Assembly: GCF_000332975.1 (NCBI RefSeq) | Contig: NZ_BANR01000011.1 | Span: 1-64,000, forward strand | From: Gordonia aichiensis NBRC 108223 | GTDB lineage: Bacteria > Actinomycetota > Actinomycetes > Mycobacteriales > Mycobacteriaceae | DNA length: 64,000 bases | Direction of reading: 5' to 3' | Part shown: one piece after another, positions 48,450-57,418 of the stretch | Layout of the letters: each line of letters opens with the position of its first letter | Position numbering within the stretch: the first letter of the stretch is position 1 | Made by a program: the position numbers and the translations under genes | Notes under the pieces: generated by a model | Database searches by the model: none | Told to the model about the DNA's origin: nothing | Seen by the model: only the letters and a program-made list of their open reading frames with translations

Positions 48450-49246
48450 CCGGGTCCACTACGCAGCTGGTACACAGCCGGATCACGCATACCCGACTGA
48501 CGCCGATACGACACGCCTTCACATATCGGAGCGTCTCGTGGCTCGTCGACATCGACCATCTGCCGACGCTCTCCGGGCCGATGCGCGTGCTCGCACACTT
48601 CCGCGCAGGCGACCACTTCCCCGAGCAGGTCATCGAGGGACAGACACTTCGCGACAGGCTCGACGCCCACCTGCGCGGCGTCGGGATCGAGCCGCCCGGC
48701 GGCACCGTCCTCGTGCTCACCTCGCCGCGTGTCGCGGGTTACGTCTTCAATCCGCTGAGCGTGTACTGGTGCCACCATGTCGACGGCTCACCGGCGTTCG
48801 CCGTCGCCGAGGTTCACAACACCTATGGCGGACGGCACTGCTATGTGGTCGAACTCGACGATCACGGACGGGCCGAGGTCGAGAAGGAGTTCTACGTCTC
48901 GCCGTTCAACGACGTCTCGGGGCGCTACCGGCTGCGTATGCCGCCGCCCGCCGATGGTCGCGTCGCTGTCTCGATCGTGCTGGAACGAGAAGGACACGAA
49001 CCGTTTGTCGCATCGCTGTCGGGTCGCACCGAACCGGCAACCCCACGCGCGATCCTGGCCACCCAGTTGCGCGCGCCATTCGCCCCGCTCGTCGTCTCGG
49101 CCCGCATCCGCTACCAGGGAATCCGGTTGTGGGCCCGACGACTTCCCATCGTTCCCCGGCCACCGGCACAACCATCCCGACCACTGGTCGAGCAGTCCGC
49201 GACCAGCCGCGCCGAGATCGTCCTCAACCAGAAAGGTCACCGATGA
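48446..49246 (+). CDS. DUF1365 protein
   Basis: The 266-residue protein has family landmarks: VHSRITHTRLTPIRHAFTYR at the start, SVSWLVDIDHLP, YVFNPLSVYWCHHVDG, AVAEVHNTYGGRHCYV and FYVSPFNDVSGRYR. It corresponds to Rv0448c. An ATGA overlap with the upstream oxidoreductase indicates coupled translation. Biochemical role unknown. Confidence 0.9.
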   Translation: MTGSTTQLVHSRITHTRLTPIRHAFTYRSVSWLVDIDHLPTLSGPMRVLAHFRAGDHFPEQVIEGQTLRDRLDAHLRGVGIEPPGGTVLVLTSPRVAGYVFNPLSVYWCHHVDGSPAFAVAEVHNTYGGRHCYVVELDDHGRAEVEKEFYVSPFNDVSGRYRLRMPPPADGRVAVSIVLEREGHEPFVASLSGRTEPATPRAILATQLRAPFAPLVVSARIRYQGIRLWARRLPIVPRPPAQPSRPLVEQSATSRAEIVLNQKGHR

Positions 49247-50610
49247 GTAGCCCCACCACCGACTCCGATTCGTCGGGCACGTCGTCGCCTGCACTCGACA
49301 CCGACCTCTCGGCGGCCGACGCCCGTCGCTGGCCCGACGTCGCGGCAGTACCCACCGGCACCACGGCACGGGTCCGCGGACGTGCCGCGGCCTGGCTCTT
49401 CCGACACGCGACCACCGGAATCGGGGTCCGCATCGAGTTCCCGGACGGTTCACGCCGCGGCCGCAAGACCGATACGGTGTTGCCACGCATGATCATCCGA
49501 CGCCCCGCTGCATTCGCGCGTCGGGTCGGCTCCGGCGGACTGATCGGGTTCGGTGAGTCCTTCATGGCGGGCGACTGGACCACCGACGACCTCGTCGGTG
49601 TTCTGACACCGTTCGCCGAACGCGTCGCCCGTCTCGTCCCCAAGCCACTCCAGACGCTGCGTGCGCTGGTGCTGCCCCGCCAGCCCGCCGACGAAGAGAA
49701 CACGGCAGCCAACACGCGCAGCAACATCGCGCGGCACTACGACCTCTCCAATGATTTGTTCGCGACATTCCTCGACGAGACGATGACCTATTCGAGCGCA
49801 CTCTTCGACGACCCCGCCCTCGATTCGGATTCCGGGCAGAGACCGGGCGCCACACCGCACATCGGATTCGACGATCTCGCAGCGGCGCAGCGCCGCAAGG
49901 TCGATCGACTCCTCGATGCAGCCGGGGTCAGAGCCGGTTCCCGTGTGCTGGAGATAGGGACGGGCTGGGGCGAATTGTGTCTGCGCGCGGCAGCGCGGGG
50001 CGCCACCGTGAGGTCGGTAACACTCTCGAGCGAGCAGCGCGAGCTGGCGATGCGGCGCGTCGAGGACGCCGGCTTCGCCGACCGCGTGCAGATCGACCTG
50101 CTCGACTATCGCAGTGTCACCGGTACCTACGACGCGGTGATCTCGGTGGAGATGATCGAAGCGGTCGGCGAGAAGTACTGGCCGACCTACTTCTCGACAA
50201 TCGATCGAGTGCTCGCCCCCGGCGGCCGCGTCGCCATCCAGGCCATCACGATGCCCCACGACAGAATGCGCGCCTCCCGCAACACCTACACCTGGGTACA
50301 CAAATACATCTTCCCCGGCGGTCAGCTCACCTCACTGTCGGCACTGCAGGAGGTCACCGCAGCGCACACCCGACTTCGCCTGCGCGACAACCTCGCCATG
50401 GGAAACCACTACGCCGAGACGCTACGGCTGTGGCGTGAGCGCTTCACCGCGCGACGCGCCGAGGTCGAAGCCCTCGGCTTCGACTCGACGTTCATGCGGA
50501 TGTGGCAGTTCTACCTCGCCTACTCCGAGGCAGGCTTTCGCGCGGGCTACCTTGACGTCCATCAGCTCGTCTTCACCCGCGACGACGACACGCGGGAGGC
50601 ACGGTCATGA
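49243..50610 (+). CDS. ufaA1: Cyclopropane-fatty-acyl-phospholipid synthase family methyltransferase (UfaA1-like)
   Basis: A 455-residue methyltransferase. The N-terminal region (GFGESFMAGDWTTDDLVGV, ARHYDLSNDLFATFLDETMT) is typical of Cfa enzymes. The SAM motif VLEIGTGWG is at 235-243, and YDAVISVEMIEAVGEKYW and YIFPGGQLTSL follow. These enzymes add a methylene or methyl to unsaturated acyl chains of phospholipids. It corresponds to ufaA1 (Rv0447c) by position. A Ser/Thr/Asp-rich N-terminal stretch of about 40 residues precedes the domain. An ATGA overlap couples it to the DUF1365 gene. Confidence 0.9.
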   Translation: MSSPTTDSDSSGTSSPALDTDLSAADARRWPDVAAVPTGTTARVRGRAAAWLFRHATTGIGVRIEFPDGSRRGRKTDTVLPRMIIRRPAAFARRVGSGGLIGFGESFMAGDWTTDDLVGVLTPFAERVARLVPKPLQTLRALVLPRQPADEENTAANTRSNIARHYDLSNDLFATFLDETMTYSSALFDDPALDSDSGQRPGATPHIGFDDLAAAQRRKVDRLLDAAGVRAGSRVLEIGTGWGELCLRAAARGATVRSVTLSSEQRELAMRRVEDAGFADRVQIDLLDYRSVTGTYDAVISVEMIEAVGEKYWPTYFSTIDRVLAPGGRVAIQAITMPHDRMRASRNTYTWVHKYIFPGGQLTSLSALQEVTAAHTRLRLRDNLAMGNHYAETLRLWRERFTARRAEVEALGFDSTFMRMWQFYLAYSEAGFRAGYLDVHQLVFTRDDDTREARS

Positions 50611-51437
50611 CGGGGCTGACCGGGTGGGCGGGCTTCGGGGTGGTGACCGGGGCGTCGCTGCTGTTCATCGTCGTCCTGCAGGCTGTCACCTATGCGGTCG
50701 GGCGTCGCCGTGGGCACTACAACGTCGTCGACGTCATCTGGGGTTTCGGCTTCGTCGGTATCGGCTGGATCGCACTGATCCTCGGTGGTGGCGACATCAC
50801 CCGACGCTGGATTCTGGCCATCGCCGTCACGATCTGGGGTCTGCGACTGACCTGGCACATGGTCGGCAAAGTCCGTGGCAAGGGAGAGGATCCGCGCTAC
50901 GCGAAGGTGCTCGGCGACAATCCGTCCCCGGCGCGTGTCATCCGCAAGATCTTCGCGACCCAGGGTGCTGCACAGTGGTTCGTCTCCCTGCCACTTCAGG
51001 TTTCCGCGGTCGCGCATCCAACGCACGGGCTCTGGTGGATCGTGCTGATCATCGGCGTGGTGGTCTGGGCTGTCGGCATCACGTTCGAGGCCGTCGGCGA
51101 CGCGCAGATGAAGGCATTCAAGGCCGACCCGTCCACCACGGGCACCATCATGGATCGCGGGCTGTGGGCGTGGACCCGCCACCCCAACTACTTCGGCGAC
51201 TCCGCGGTGTGGTGGGGTATGTGGCTCGTCGCGGCGTCGGCGTGGCCCGGGGTGCTGACCGTGCTGTCACCCGTCGTCATGACCTACTTCCTGGTGTACG
51301 CAACCGGAGCGCGTCTGCTCGAGCAGTCGATGAGCAAGCGTGACGGTTACCCCGGGTATCAGCAGCGCACCTCGTACTTCTTCCCGCTGCCGCCGAAGAA
51401 GCGTGAGGGGGCCGGCAGTCAGGGTCATACGCCGTGA
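50607..51437 (+). CDS. DUF1295 membrane protein (steroid 5-alpha-reductase-like)
   Basis: The 276-residue protein has about six to seven membrane segments and the family signature WTRHPNYFGDSAVWWGMWL, preceded by FEAVGDAQMKAFK. This C-terminal region is shared with steroid reductases and isoprenylcysteine methyltransferases, so a lipid-reductase role is plausible but unproven. It corresponds to Rv0446c. An ATGA overlap joins it to the methyltransferase. Confidence 0.9.
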   Translation: MTGLTGWAGFGVVTGASLLFIVVLQAVTYAVGRRRGHYNVVDVIWGFGFVGIGWIALILGGGDITRRWILAIAVTIWGLRLTWHMVGKVRGKGEDPRYAKVLGDNPSPARVIRKIFATQGAAQWFVSLPLQVSAVAHPTHGLWWIVLIIGVVVWAVGITFEAVGDAQMKAFKADPSTTGTIMDRGLWAWTRHPNYFGDSAVWWGMWLVAASAWPGVLTVLSPVVMTYFLVYATGARLLEQSMSKRDGYPGYQQRTSYFFPLPPKKREGAGSQGHTP

Positions 51438-51529
51438 CCCTCCTGATCGCCGCCCCTGAACCGCGGGCATGGTTGAGGGTCGGCACGTCGCCAATTAGGG
51501 TTGTTTGCGATGAACGCAGAGGCCTGTCG

Positions 51530-52099
51530 GTGACCGCTGACCACGACGCCGGCGACCGGCTGCCCACACTTCTGGAGAAGATCGCTTCCGGAGACGAGCT
51601 CGCATTCGCCGAGTTCTACGACCTCACCAGCCATCGCGTCTATGGCATGGTGCTGCGCGTGCTGCGCGATCCGGGCTACAGCGAGGAGACAACGCAGGAG
51701 GTCTACCTGCAGGTCTGGCGCTCGGCGTCGACGTACCGACGCGACCTCGGCTCCGCGCTGAGCTGGCTGATCACGCTGGCGCACCGGCGCGCCGTCGACC
51801 GTGTGCGGTCGGAGACCGCGGGTACACGCCGCGAGGAAACCTACGGCGCACAGGACTACACGTCGACCTTCGACGAGGTCAGCGAGGCCGTCGACACCCG
51901 TGAAACCAGTTCACAGGTCCGGGGATGCCTCGAGACCCTGACCGACGTCCAGCGCGAATCGATCGGCCTCGCCTATTACGAGGGGCTCACCTATCGCGAG
52001 GTCGCCGAACGGTTGTCGGTGGCGCTACCCACCATCAAGAGCCGTATCCGCGATGGAATGATCCGTCTCCGCTCCTGCCTCGGGAGTCGTGATGTCTGA
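51530..52099 (+). CDS. sigK: RNA polymerase ECF sigma factor SigK
   Basis: The 189-residue sigma factor has region 2 (DELAFAEFYDLTSHRVYGMV, YSEETTQEVYLQVWR) and region 4 (LTDVQRESIGLAYYEGLTYR, LPTIKSRIRDGM). Two cysteines, 133 and 183, match in number and context the pair reported to form a regulatory disulfide in M. tuberculosis SigK. A GTG at 51434 would give a GTGA overlap with DUF1295. I prefer the GTG at 51530 because GAGG lies 7 bases upstream and the length and cysteine numbering then equal the mycobacterial protein. Regulated by RskA. Confidence 0.93.
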   Translation: MTADHDAGDRLPTLLEKIASGDELAFAEFYDLTSHRVYGMVLRVLRDPGYSEETTQEVYLQVWRSASTYRRDLGSALSWLITLAHRRAVDRVRSETAGTRREETYGAQDYTSTFDEVSEAVDTRETSSQVRGCLETLTDVQRESIGLAYYEGLTYREVAERLSVALPTIKSRIRDGMIRLRSCLGSRDV

Positions 52100-52889
52100 C
52101 GAAAAGAAAACCGCGCCAGCGTCTTCCGACGACAACCTGGTCAGCCTCGCTCCGATGCTCGGTCTCGATGCGCTCGGCCCTGCCGAACTCGACTCGGTTC
52201 GACGCCGGCGTGCGACAGCGTCGGACACCGACCGCGCGGCCTTCGACCGCGACGTGCAGCTGACCCGCGAGACGATGGCGTCGGTCAGCTCTGCCACCTC
52301 GGCCGCTCCACCACCCGAACTACGCGCACGTCTGCTGCACCTGATCGCCGACGAACCGCAGGAGCACGCCCCGGTCGACGACGAGCCGACAAAGCCACCG
52401 GCGGGCCCGAGCGGAGAGGTCGTCGCGTTCCCGGCGCGGCGTCGTCTCGTCTACCTCGCCGCAGCCGCGATCGTCGCGGTCGCGATCGGAGCCGTGGGCT
52501 GGGCCATCGGCGCCAACCTCTCGTCGTCGGACGACACACCCCAGCAGACCACAGCACAGCAGGTGTTCGACGCGAAGGACATCCGCACCGCGTCGGGGAC
52601 GGTCGCATCGGGCAGGGCGACAGTCGCGTACTCCGAGAGCGCCGACGCAGGCGTGCTCGTCATGAATGATGTGCCGCCGCCCAAGTCGGGCACGGTCTAC
52701 CAGATGTGGCTGGTCGGGCCGGAGGGAGCAACGTCGGCGGGGACCATGACCGACAAGGACGTCGCGCCGTCGACGACGGCGGTGATCCAGCACATCGGTG
52801 GCGCCAGATCGTTGGCGTTCAGCGTCGAACCACCGGGTGGTTCGACCACCCCAACGGGGGCCTTCGTCGCCGAGTTGCCGCTGAGCTGA
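52092..52889 (+). CDS. rskA: Anti-sigma-K factor RskA
   Basis: A 265-residue membrane anti-sigma factor. The cytoplasmic N-terminal domain (LAPMLGLDALGPAELDSVRR, TDRAAFDRDV) binds SigK. One membrane helix follows (VYLAAAAIVAVAIGAVGWAI), then an extracytoplasmic RskA domain (SGTVYQMWLVGPEGATSAGT, LAFSVEPPGGSTTPTGAFVA). The ATG at 52092 has GGAG 5 bases upstream and overlaps sigK by eight bases. In mycobacteria, regulated proteolysis of RskA releases SigK. Confidence 0.93.
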   Translation: MSDEKKTAPASSDDNLVSLAPMLGLDALGPAELDSVRRRRATASDTDRAAFDRDVQLTRETMASVSSATSAAPPPELRARLLHLIADEPQEHAPVDDEPTKPPAGPSGEVVAFPARRRLVYLAAAAIVAVAIGAVGWAIGANLSSSDDTPQQTTAQQVFDAKDIRTASGTVASGRATVAYSESADAGVLVMNDVPPPKSGTVYQMWLVGPEGATSAGTMTDKDVAPSTTAVIQHIGGARSLAFSVEPPGGSTTPTGAFVAELPLS

Positions 52890-52900
52890 CCAGACCGAGC

Positions 52901-52953
52901 AGTTGAGTGGGATCCACGGGGGGCATTTATGTACCCGTGGATCCCACACAACT
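52901..52953. terminator. Bidirectional hairpin between rskA and the FMO gene
   Basis: The arms 52901-52920 (AGTTGAGTGGGATCCACGGG) and 52934-52953 are complementary over 20 bases with one A/A mismatch; the inner 14 pairs (52907-52920/52934-52947) are perfect and the loop is 13 bases. It lies between two convergent genes and can terminate both. Confidence 0.85.
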
Positions 52954-52955
52954 CG

Positions 52956-54680
52956 TCAGATCAGATGCTTCGGGTGCACTCGGGCAGGCATCAACTGCAG
53001 TAACGCCAGCTTTCCCGCCATCTGCCACCGGTTCTCGACCGTCTCGGAATACAGATCCTCCAATGCAGCCTTTCCGAGCTTGTGCGGACCGACGATCCGA
53101 TAGCACGACTGGTTGAAGCTGCCGAACCAGAGCTGGATGAACAGCTTGGGGTTCAGCATCATTCGCCACGCGGGTACCAGGCAGCCGATCTCGCGGGCAA
53201 GCGCGTCCAGATACAGCACCTGTGAGGGAATCGCTTCCGTGTGACGCGGACTCAACGCGGTCCAGTACTCCTCCCACTCCTTCTCGCGACCGATGCGTTC
53301 GTCGATGTTCGACGGCAACAACAGCTTTCCGCTGCACAGCCGCGCGAAGTAGCGCGCCTGCATCTCTGCACAGATCGGTATTCCACCGGAGAACGGCCTG
53401 ACGAATCCGATGAACGCTGCCGTACCGTCGTGCTCGGGGTGCAGGAAATGCTTGTAGAGGTTGCGCACATTGCCGTCCTTGACCCGCAGATCTCCGATCG
53501 ACAACTTCTCCGTGGTGAAGCCGGTACACAACACGACGACGTCGAACTGCCCCGAACTGCCGTCGCGGAAGCGCACCGTCGAGCAGTCCGATCCAGCGAT
53601 CCCACTGTCGTTCAATGCAACCCGACCGTCGACGATGCTCGGCACAAAGCTGACGTTCTTGCAGAAGATGGCGCGCTGCGCCCAACTGCCGTCCGGATGT
53701 GACCGTCGGTTCCACGTGCGGATCATGTCCCAGTTGGCGGCGTTGTCGAGCGTGTCGATGTCGATCTTCGCCGGCTCCATCGGCTGGCCCAACGGATTCA
53801 CCGCAGGTACGACGGCTCGTCGGCCACCCGGCGCCCGGCCCGCGAGTGCCCGCACCACACCGGCCGCGGTGGTGAACATGCCCAGCACTACCGACATCAT
53901 CAAGAACACGCCCTTGCCCAGCGGGCTGCGACCCCACACCGTATCGAGCACGAACGGATGGTCCGCCGATCGTCGACACATCTCGTGCGCGTGTGCGCGC
54001 ACGGTTCCGTTGTCTGTCGTCCGCGTCCTGTTGAACACGCGCGGCAGAAGATAGGTGTAGGAGCGGATCGCCAGAGTGCATTCCGTTGCTACGTCGCCGA
54101 TTTCGCGCACCAGGTCGGCGCCGGATTCGGCCAGACCGACCACCAGGACCCGCTTGCCCGCACACCGATCGCTGTTGCGGTACTCCGACGAGTGCACGAC
54201 CTCCCCGGTGAAGCCCTCGAGCCCCGGGATCTCGCGGTTGGGCGTCATGAAGGGTCCCGAGCAGACGGCTACTGCATCGAATGTCTCCGACGACGCCGCG
54301 CCGTCGCGCGTGATCGCGACGGTCCAACTCCGCCCGTCGCGCCTGATGTCGTTGACCTCGGTGCCATACCGAATAGACTCGGCGAGCCCGAATCGATCAG
54401 CGTATCCGCGTAAGTACTCCAGATACTGTGCCCGCGTGTAGAAGACGCGGCCGTCGCCGAACGGGTGGTCGGAGTATGCCATCAGCTTCATGGAGATCGT
54501 GAGCATCAGAGTGTCGTACGCCTTCATCTCGCCGGCGTCCGTTTGCGGGTCGTCGTGACGCAACCACAAGCCGCCGAGATCGACGTTCCTGTCGAAGCAG
54601 ACGACGTCATGCCCCTCGTCGCGCAGTTGTTTGATCGTCGTCAACCCACACGGGCCTGCGCCCACGACACACACCTTCAT
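52956..54680 (-). CDS. Flavin-containing monooxygenase
   Basis: The 574-residue enzyme has the FAD motif VVGAGPCGLTTIKQL, the FMO fingerprint FTGEVVHSSEY (F157-G-H163-Y167), the NADPH-binding VLVVGLAESGADLV and the LCTGF segment. It should oxygenate an amine or sulfur nucleophile using NADPH and oxygen; the substrate is unknown. The start at 54680 (MKVCVVGAGP) has GGAA 5 bases upstream. An iron box lies 52-70 bases upstream, so expression is probably repressed by iron. It is divergent from the betaine cluster, and trimethylamine-type substrates are conceivable by context only. Confidence 0.85.
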   Translation of the reverse strand: MKVCVVGAGPCGLTTIKQLRDEGHDVVCFDRNVDLGGLWLRHDDPQTDAGEMKAYDTLMLTISMKLMAYSDHPFGDGRVFYTRAQYLEYLRGYADRFGLAESIRYGTEVNDIRRDGRSWTVAITRDGAASSETFDAVAVCSGPFMTPNREIPGLEGFTGEVVHSSEYRNSDRCAGKRVLVVGLAESGADLVREIGDVATECTLAIRSYTYLLPRVFNRTRTTDNGTVRAHAHEMCRRSADHPFVLDTVWGRSPLGKGVFLMMSVVLGMFTTAAGVVRALAGRAPGGRRAVVPAVNPLGQPMEPAKIDIDTLDNAANWDMIRTWNRRSHPDGSWAQRAIFCKNVSFVPSIVDGRVALNDSGIAGSDCSTVRFRDGSSGQFDVVVLCTGFTTEKLSIGDLRVKDGNVRNLYKHFLHPEHDGTAAFIGFVRPFSGGIPICAEMQARYFARLCSGKLLLPSNIDERIGREKEWEEYWTALSPRHTEAIPSQVLYLDALAREIGCLVPAWRMMLNPKLFIQLWFGSFNQSCYRIVGPHKLGKAALEDLYSETVENRWQMAGKLALLQLMPARVHPKHLI

Positions 54681-54731
54681 CGCAGTTCCTTTACCTCCGC
54701 GGGGTCGCAGACGCGTCTCCCGATCCAAGAT

Positions 54732-54750
54732 TTAGGTAAGGCTAACATCA
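54732..54750. promoter_or_regulatory. DtxR/IdeR-type iron box
   Basis: TTAGGTAAGGCTAACATCA matches 16 of 19 positions of the classic IdeR/DtxR consensus TTAGGTTAGGCTAACCTAA. It is 51 bases from the FMO start and 259 bases from the oxygenase start, so it more likely controls the FMO gene. Confidence 0.75.
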
Positions 54751-54856
54751 CTTGGTTGCCTATGTGCCGGCGAGATCCCCTGGTCAGCAAGCTCTTTCAC
54801 GATCTCCGCAACCCGCCCAGAACGGTCACTCCGCGAGAGATCACATTCTCACCGTG

Positions 54857-54885
54857 TTGACAGCGCCCCACACACGTCCCACACT
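54857..54885 (+). promoter_or_regulatory. Possible promoter of the betaine cluster
   Basis: TTGACA at 54857-54862, a 17-base spacer and CACACT at 54880-54885. The -35 is perfect but the -10 keeps only the second A and final T. The message would carry a leader of about 120 bases before the oxygenase ATG. Confidence 0.35.
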
Positions 54886-55009
54886 TGTTGCATCTATCGC
54901 GCAGCGTTGCGTATTGCACAACTACCAGCTGTACCCGGGTCCGTCTCGGCGCGGGCACGCATCCCGACCGACTCGACACGGCCAGACCCAAGAGAGGCCC
55001 CGAGCACCG

Positions 55010-56353
55010 ATGGCTTCTGACGCAATCCGCGAGTCCCGCACTGCAGCAACATGTTCGGTCCAAGGTCATGCGCCGCTGCGGACAGTGATCAGCTCCCGAA
55101 TCCGCGGCGAAAGCCTCGTCGGCGAGTGCTACACCGATCAGGAGTGGTTCGACCTCGATCTCGACGAGATCTTCGCCAAGCAGTGGATCTTCGTCGCCAC
55201 CGAACCGGAGATCGCCGAACCCGGCGACTTCGTGACCGTCGAGTTCGGCACACGTTCGGTCATCGTCACGCGTGACAGCCACGGCGTCGTCCGTGCTCAC
55301 CACAACGTCTGCCGACACCGCGGAGCCCGACTGATCACCCAGCCGAACGGATCGACCGGCACCATCGTGTGCTCGTACCACTCGTGGACCTACGGCACCG
55401 ACGGCAGACTCATGTACGCCGAGGCCCAAACGCCCGGCTTCGACAAGCGGTGCTACTCACTACGGTCGGTCGCAGTTCGCACCATCGCCGGCCTCGTATT
55501 CATCTGTTTCGCCGACGATCCACCGGCAGACATCGACGACGTAGCACGCACCGTCGAGCCGTATCTCGCTCCGCACCGGCTTGCCGAGGCCAGGGTGGCC
55601 AAGCAGACAGATCTCGTCGAGAACGGAAACTGGAAGCTCGCGATGGAGAACAACCGCGAGTGCTATCACTGCGGCGGTCACCCCGAACTCCTCAACGTCT
55701 TCTTCCCGACCTGGGGATACGACAGTTCCGACGCCATCCCCGAGCGCCTCGCCGCCGTGGTCGATCGCTACCGGCGGGCGACGACTGAGCTCACCGACAC
55801 CTGGACACGTCTCGGCCTCCCCTATCCGCGGATCGCCCAACTCGACACCCGCCCAACGGGTTTCCACATCGAACGGGAGGCGATGGATCTGGCGGGCGAG
55901 TCATTCACGCTCGACGGAACGATCGCCTGCACACGTCCGTTGTCCGACGAGCTCCCCGACCGCCGACTCGGTCGGCTCTCGATGCACCTGCAGCCCAACA
56001 TGTGGCTGCACATCACCAGCGACCACGCCGTGCTGTTCTCGGTTATCCCGATCAGTCCAGCCGAGACGCTGGTGAGGACCACCTGGCTGGTCAACAGTGC
56101 CGCGGTCGAGGGCGTCGACTACGACCTCGACCGACTCACCGGCGTCTGGGAGATCACCAACCAGCAGGACGCCGACCTGGTGGCGCTCGCGCATCGGGGG
56201 ATCTCGGATCCCGCATACATTCCGGGCCCCTACGGGCCATCGGAGTTCCAGGTCGAGGCCTTCGTCAACTGGTACGTCACGCGGCTACGCGCAAACCTGG
56301 GGCTTGACGTCGAACAGCAGTCTGCCACCGATCAGATCGCGGAGAGTGCGTGA
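55010..56353 (+). CDS. gbcA: Rieske non-heme iron oxygenase, glycine betaine monooxygenase (GbcA-like)
   Basis: A 447-residue oxygenase component. The Rieske 2Fe-2S ligands are C101, H103, C121 and H124 (VCRHRG ... CSYHSW). The mononuclear iron site has H220 and H224 in NNRECYHCGGHPELL, with E217 in the bridging-acid position. The C-terminal half is the alpha-subunit catalytic fold. Homologues demethylate glycine betaine to dimethylglycine, releasing formaldehyde; the downstream reductase, dimethylglycine oxidase and sarcosine oxidase support this. Related enzymes act on stachydrine or carnitine. The start at 55010 (MASDAIRES) is chosen by homology; its ribosome binding site is weak and distant. 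Confidence 0.85.
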   Translation: MASDAIRESRTAATCSVQGHAPLRTVISSRIRGESLVGECYTDQEWFDLDLDEIFAKQWIFVATEPEIAEPGDFVTVEFGTRSVIVTRDSHGVVRAHHNVCRHRGARLITQPNGSTGTIVCSYHSWTYGTDGRLMYAEAQTPGFDKRCYSLRSVAVRTIAGLVFICFADDPPADIDDVARTVEPYLAPHRLAEARVAKQTDLVENGNWKLAMENNRECYHCGGHPELLNVFFPTWGYDSSDAIPERLAAVVDRYRRATTELTDTWTRLGLPYPRIAQLDTRPTGFHIEREAMDLAGESFTLDGTIACTRPLSDELPDRRLGRLSMHLQPNMWLHITSDHAVLFSVIPISPAETLVRTTWLVNSAAVEGVDYDLDRLTGVWEITNQQDADLVALAHRGISDPAYIPGPYGPSEFQVEAFVNWYVTRLRANLGLDVEQQSATDQIAESA

Positions 56354-57411
56354 TGAGCACCGACCACCTCCTCGTCTGCGTCGACCGCACCGAACTCACC
56401 CGCGACATGGCCACCTTCACGTTCCGCACCGTCGAGCCCTACACCTTCGTCTTCAATCCGGGACAGTTCCTCTCAATTGGTGTCGAGATCGACGGCCGCA
56501 CGGTGGAACGTTGCTACTCCATCTCCTCGTCGCCGACCCGTCCGGACACCCTGTCGATCTCGGTCAAACGCAAGCTTGGCGGCCATGTGTCGAACTGGTT
56601 GCACGACAACATGTCTCCCGGACGTACGCTCACCGCATCGGGGCCGCTCGGACGGTTCAGCTACATCGACAAGCCCGCCACCAAGCTCCTGCTGATCTCC
56701 GCGGGCAGTGGTATCACCCCGGTGATGTCGATGCTGCGAGCAGCCACCGATTCCGACGCAGCGGTGCGCGGACACGGCGGCTCCGTCTCCGACATCGTGT
56801 TCATCCACAGTGCACGCACGCTCGACGACATCCCGTTCCGCACCGAACTCGACGACCTGGCGGTCCAGCATCCCGGGGTGACCGTCGCCTTCGCGTGCAC
56901 CAGGCTCGTCGACGACGACTCGAGCGCCGCGTGGTCGGGGCACCGTGGCCGCCTCGACGCTGCGACGCTCACGCGTATCTGTCCCGACCTCGCAGAGCGG
57001 GAGGTGTTCCTCTGCGGGCCGGGACAGTTCCGCGCGGGCGTACGGTCGGCGCTCGTCGCCTCCGGCGGCTCTCTGGCCAATATCCACGAGGAGAGCTTCG
57101 GGTTCCGGCTACCCACCGTCGACGACGCCGCGCCCGGCGAGATGCCCGAGGGCGTCAGCGTCGACTTCACCCGACGCGCTCGCCGCGTCCATGTCACCGC
57201 AGGCACGACGATCCTCGCTGCGGCAGCAGCCGCGGGTGTCACGCTCCCCTCGTCGTGCGGCGTCGGTCTATGCGGCTCGTGCAAGGTCACCAAGACTTCG
57301 GGTGACGTCGTGATGAACCATCAGGGCGGTATTCATCGCCGCGAGATCGAGCAGGGCAAGATCCTGCTCTGCTGTTCCGAACCCCTCTCGCCCGTCGTGA
57401 TCGATCTGTGA
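56353..57411 (+). CDS. gbcB: Ferredoxin-NADH reductase of the betaine oxygenase (GbcB-like)
   Basis: The 352-residue reductase has a flavin domain (RCYSISSSP), an NAD domain ([24 protein letters not shown]) and a C-terminal plant-type ferredoxin with cysteines in [13 protein letters not shown] and LLCCSEP. It delivers electrons from NADH to the Rieske oxygenase. The ATG at 56353 shares one base with the upstream stop and has GGAGAG 6 bases before it; a GTG at 56350 is in frame. Confidence 0.9.
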   Translation: MSTDHLLVCVDRTELTRDMATFTFRTVEPYTFVFNPGQFLSIGVEIDGRTVERCYSISSSPTRPDTLSISVKRKLGGHVSNWLHDNMSPGRTLTASGPLGRFSYIDKPATKLLLISAGSGITPVMSMLRAATDSDAAVRGHGGSVSDIVFIHSARTLDDIPFRTELDDLAVQHPGVTVAFACTRLVDDDSSAAWSGHRGRLDAATLTRICPDLAEREVFLCGPGQFRAGVRSALVASGGSLANIHEESFGFRLPTVDDAAPGEMPEGVSVDFTRRARRVHVTAGTTILAAAAAAGVTLPSSCGVGLCGSCKVTKTSGDVVMNHQGGIHRREIEQGKILLCCSEPLSPVVIDL

Positions 57412-57418
57412 GGACACC

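Larger units (their letters stand above)
54681..55009. promoter_or_regulatory. Divergent intergenic region FMO / betaine cluster
   Basis: The 329 bases hold the iron box (54732-54750), a possible promoter toward the oxygenase (54857-54885) and an imperfect inverted repeat at 54906-54922 (GTTGCGTATTGCACAAC) between that promoter and the oxygenase start. An open frame from 54752 extends the oxygenase upstream, but its codon use is poor. No small gene is supported. Confidence 0.5.
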
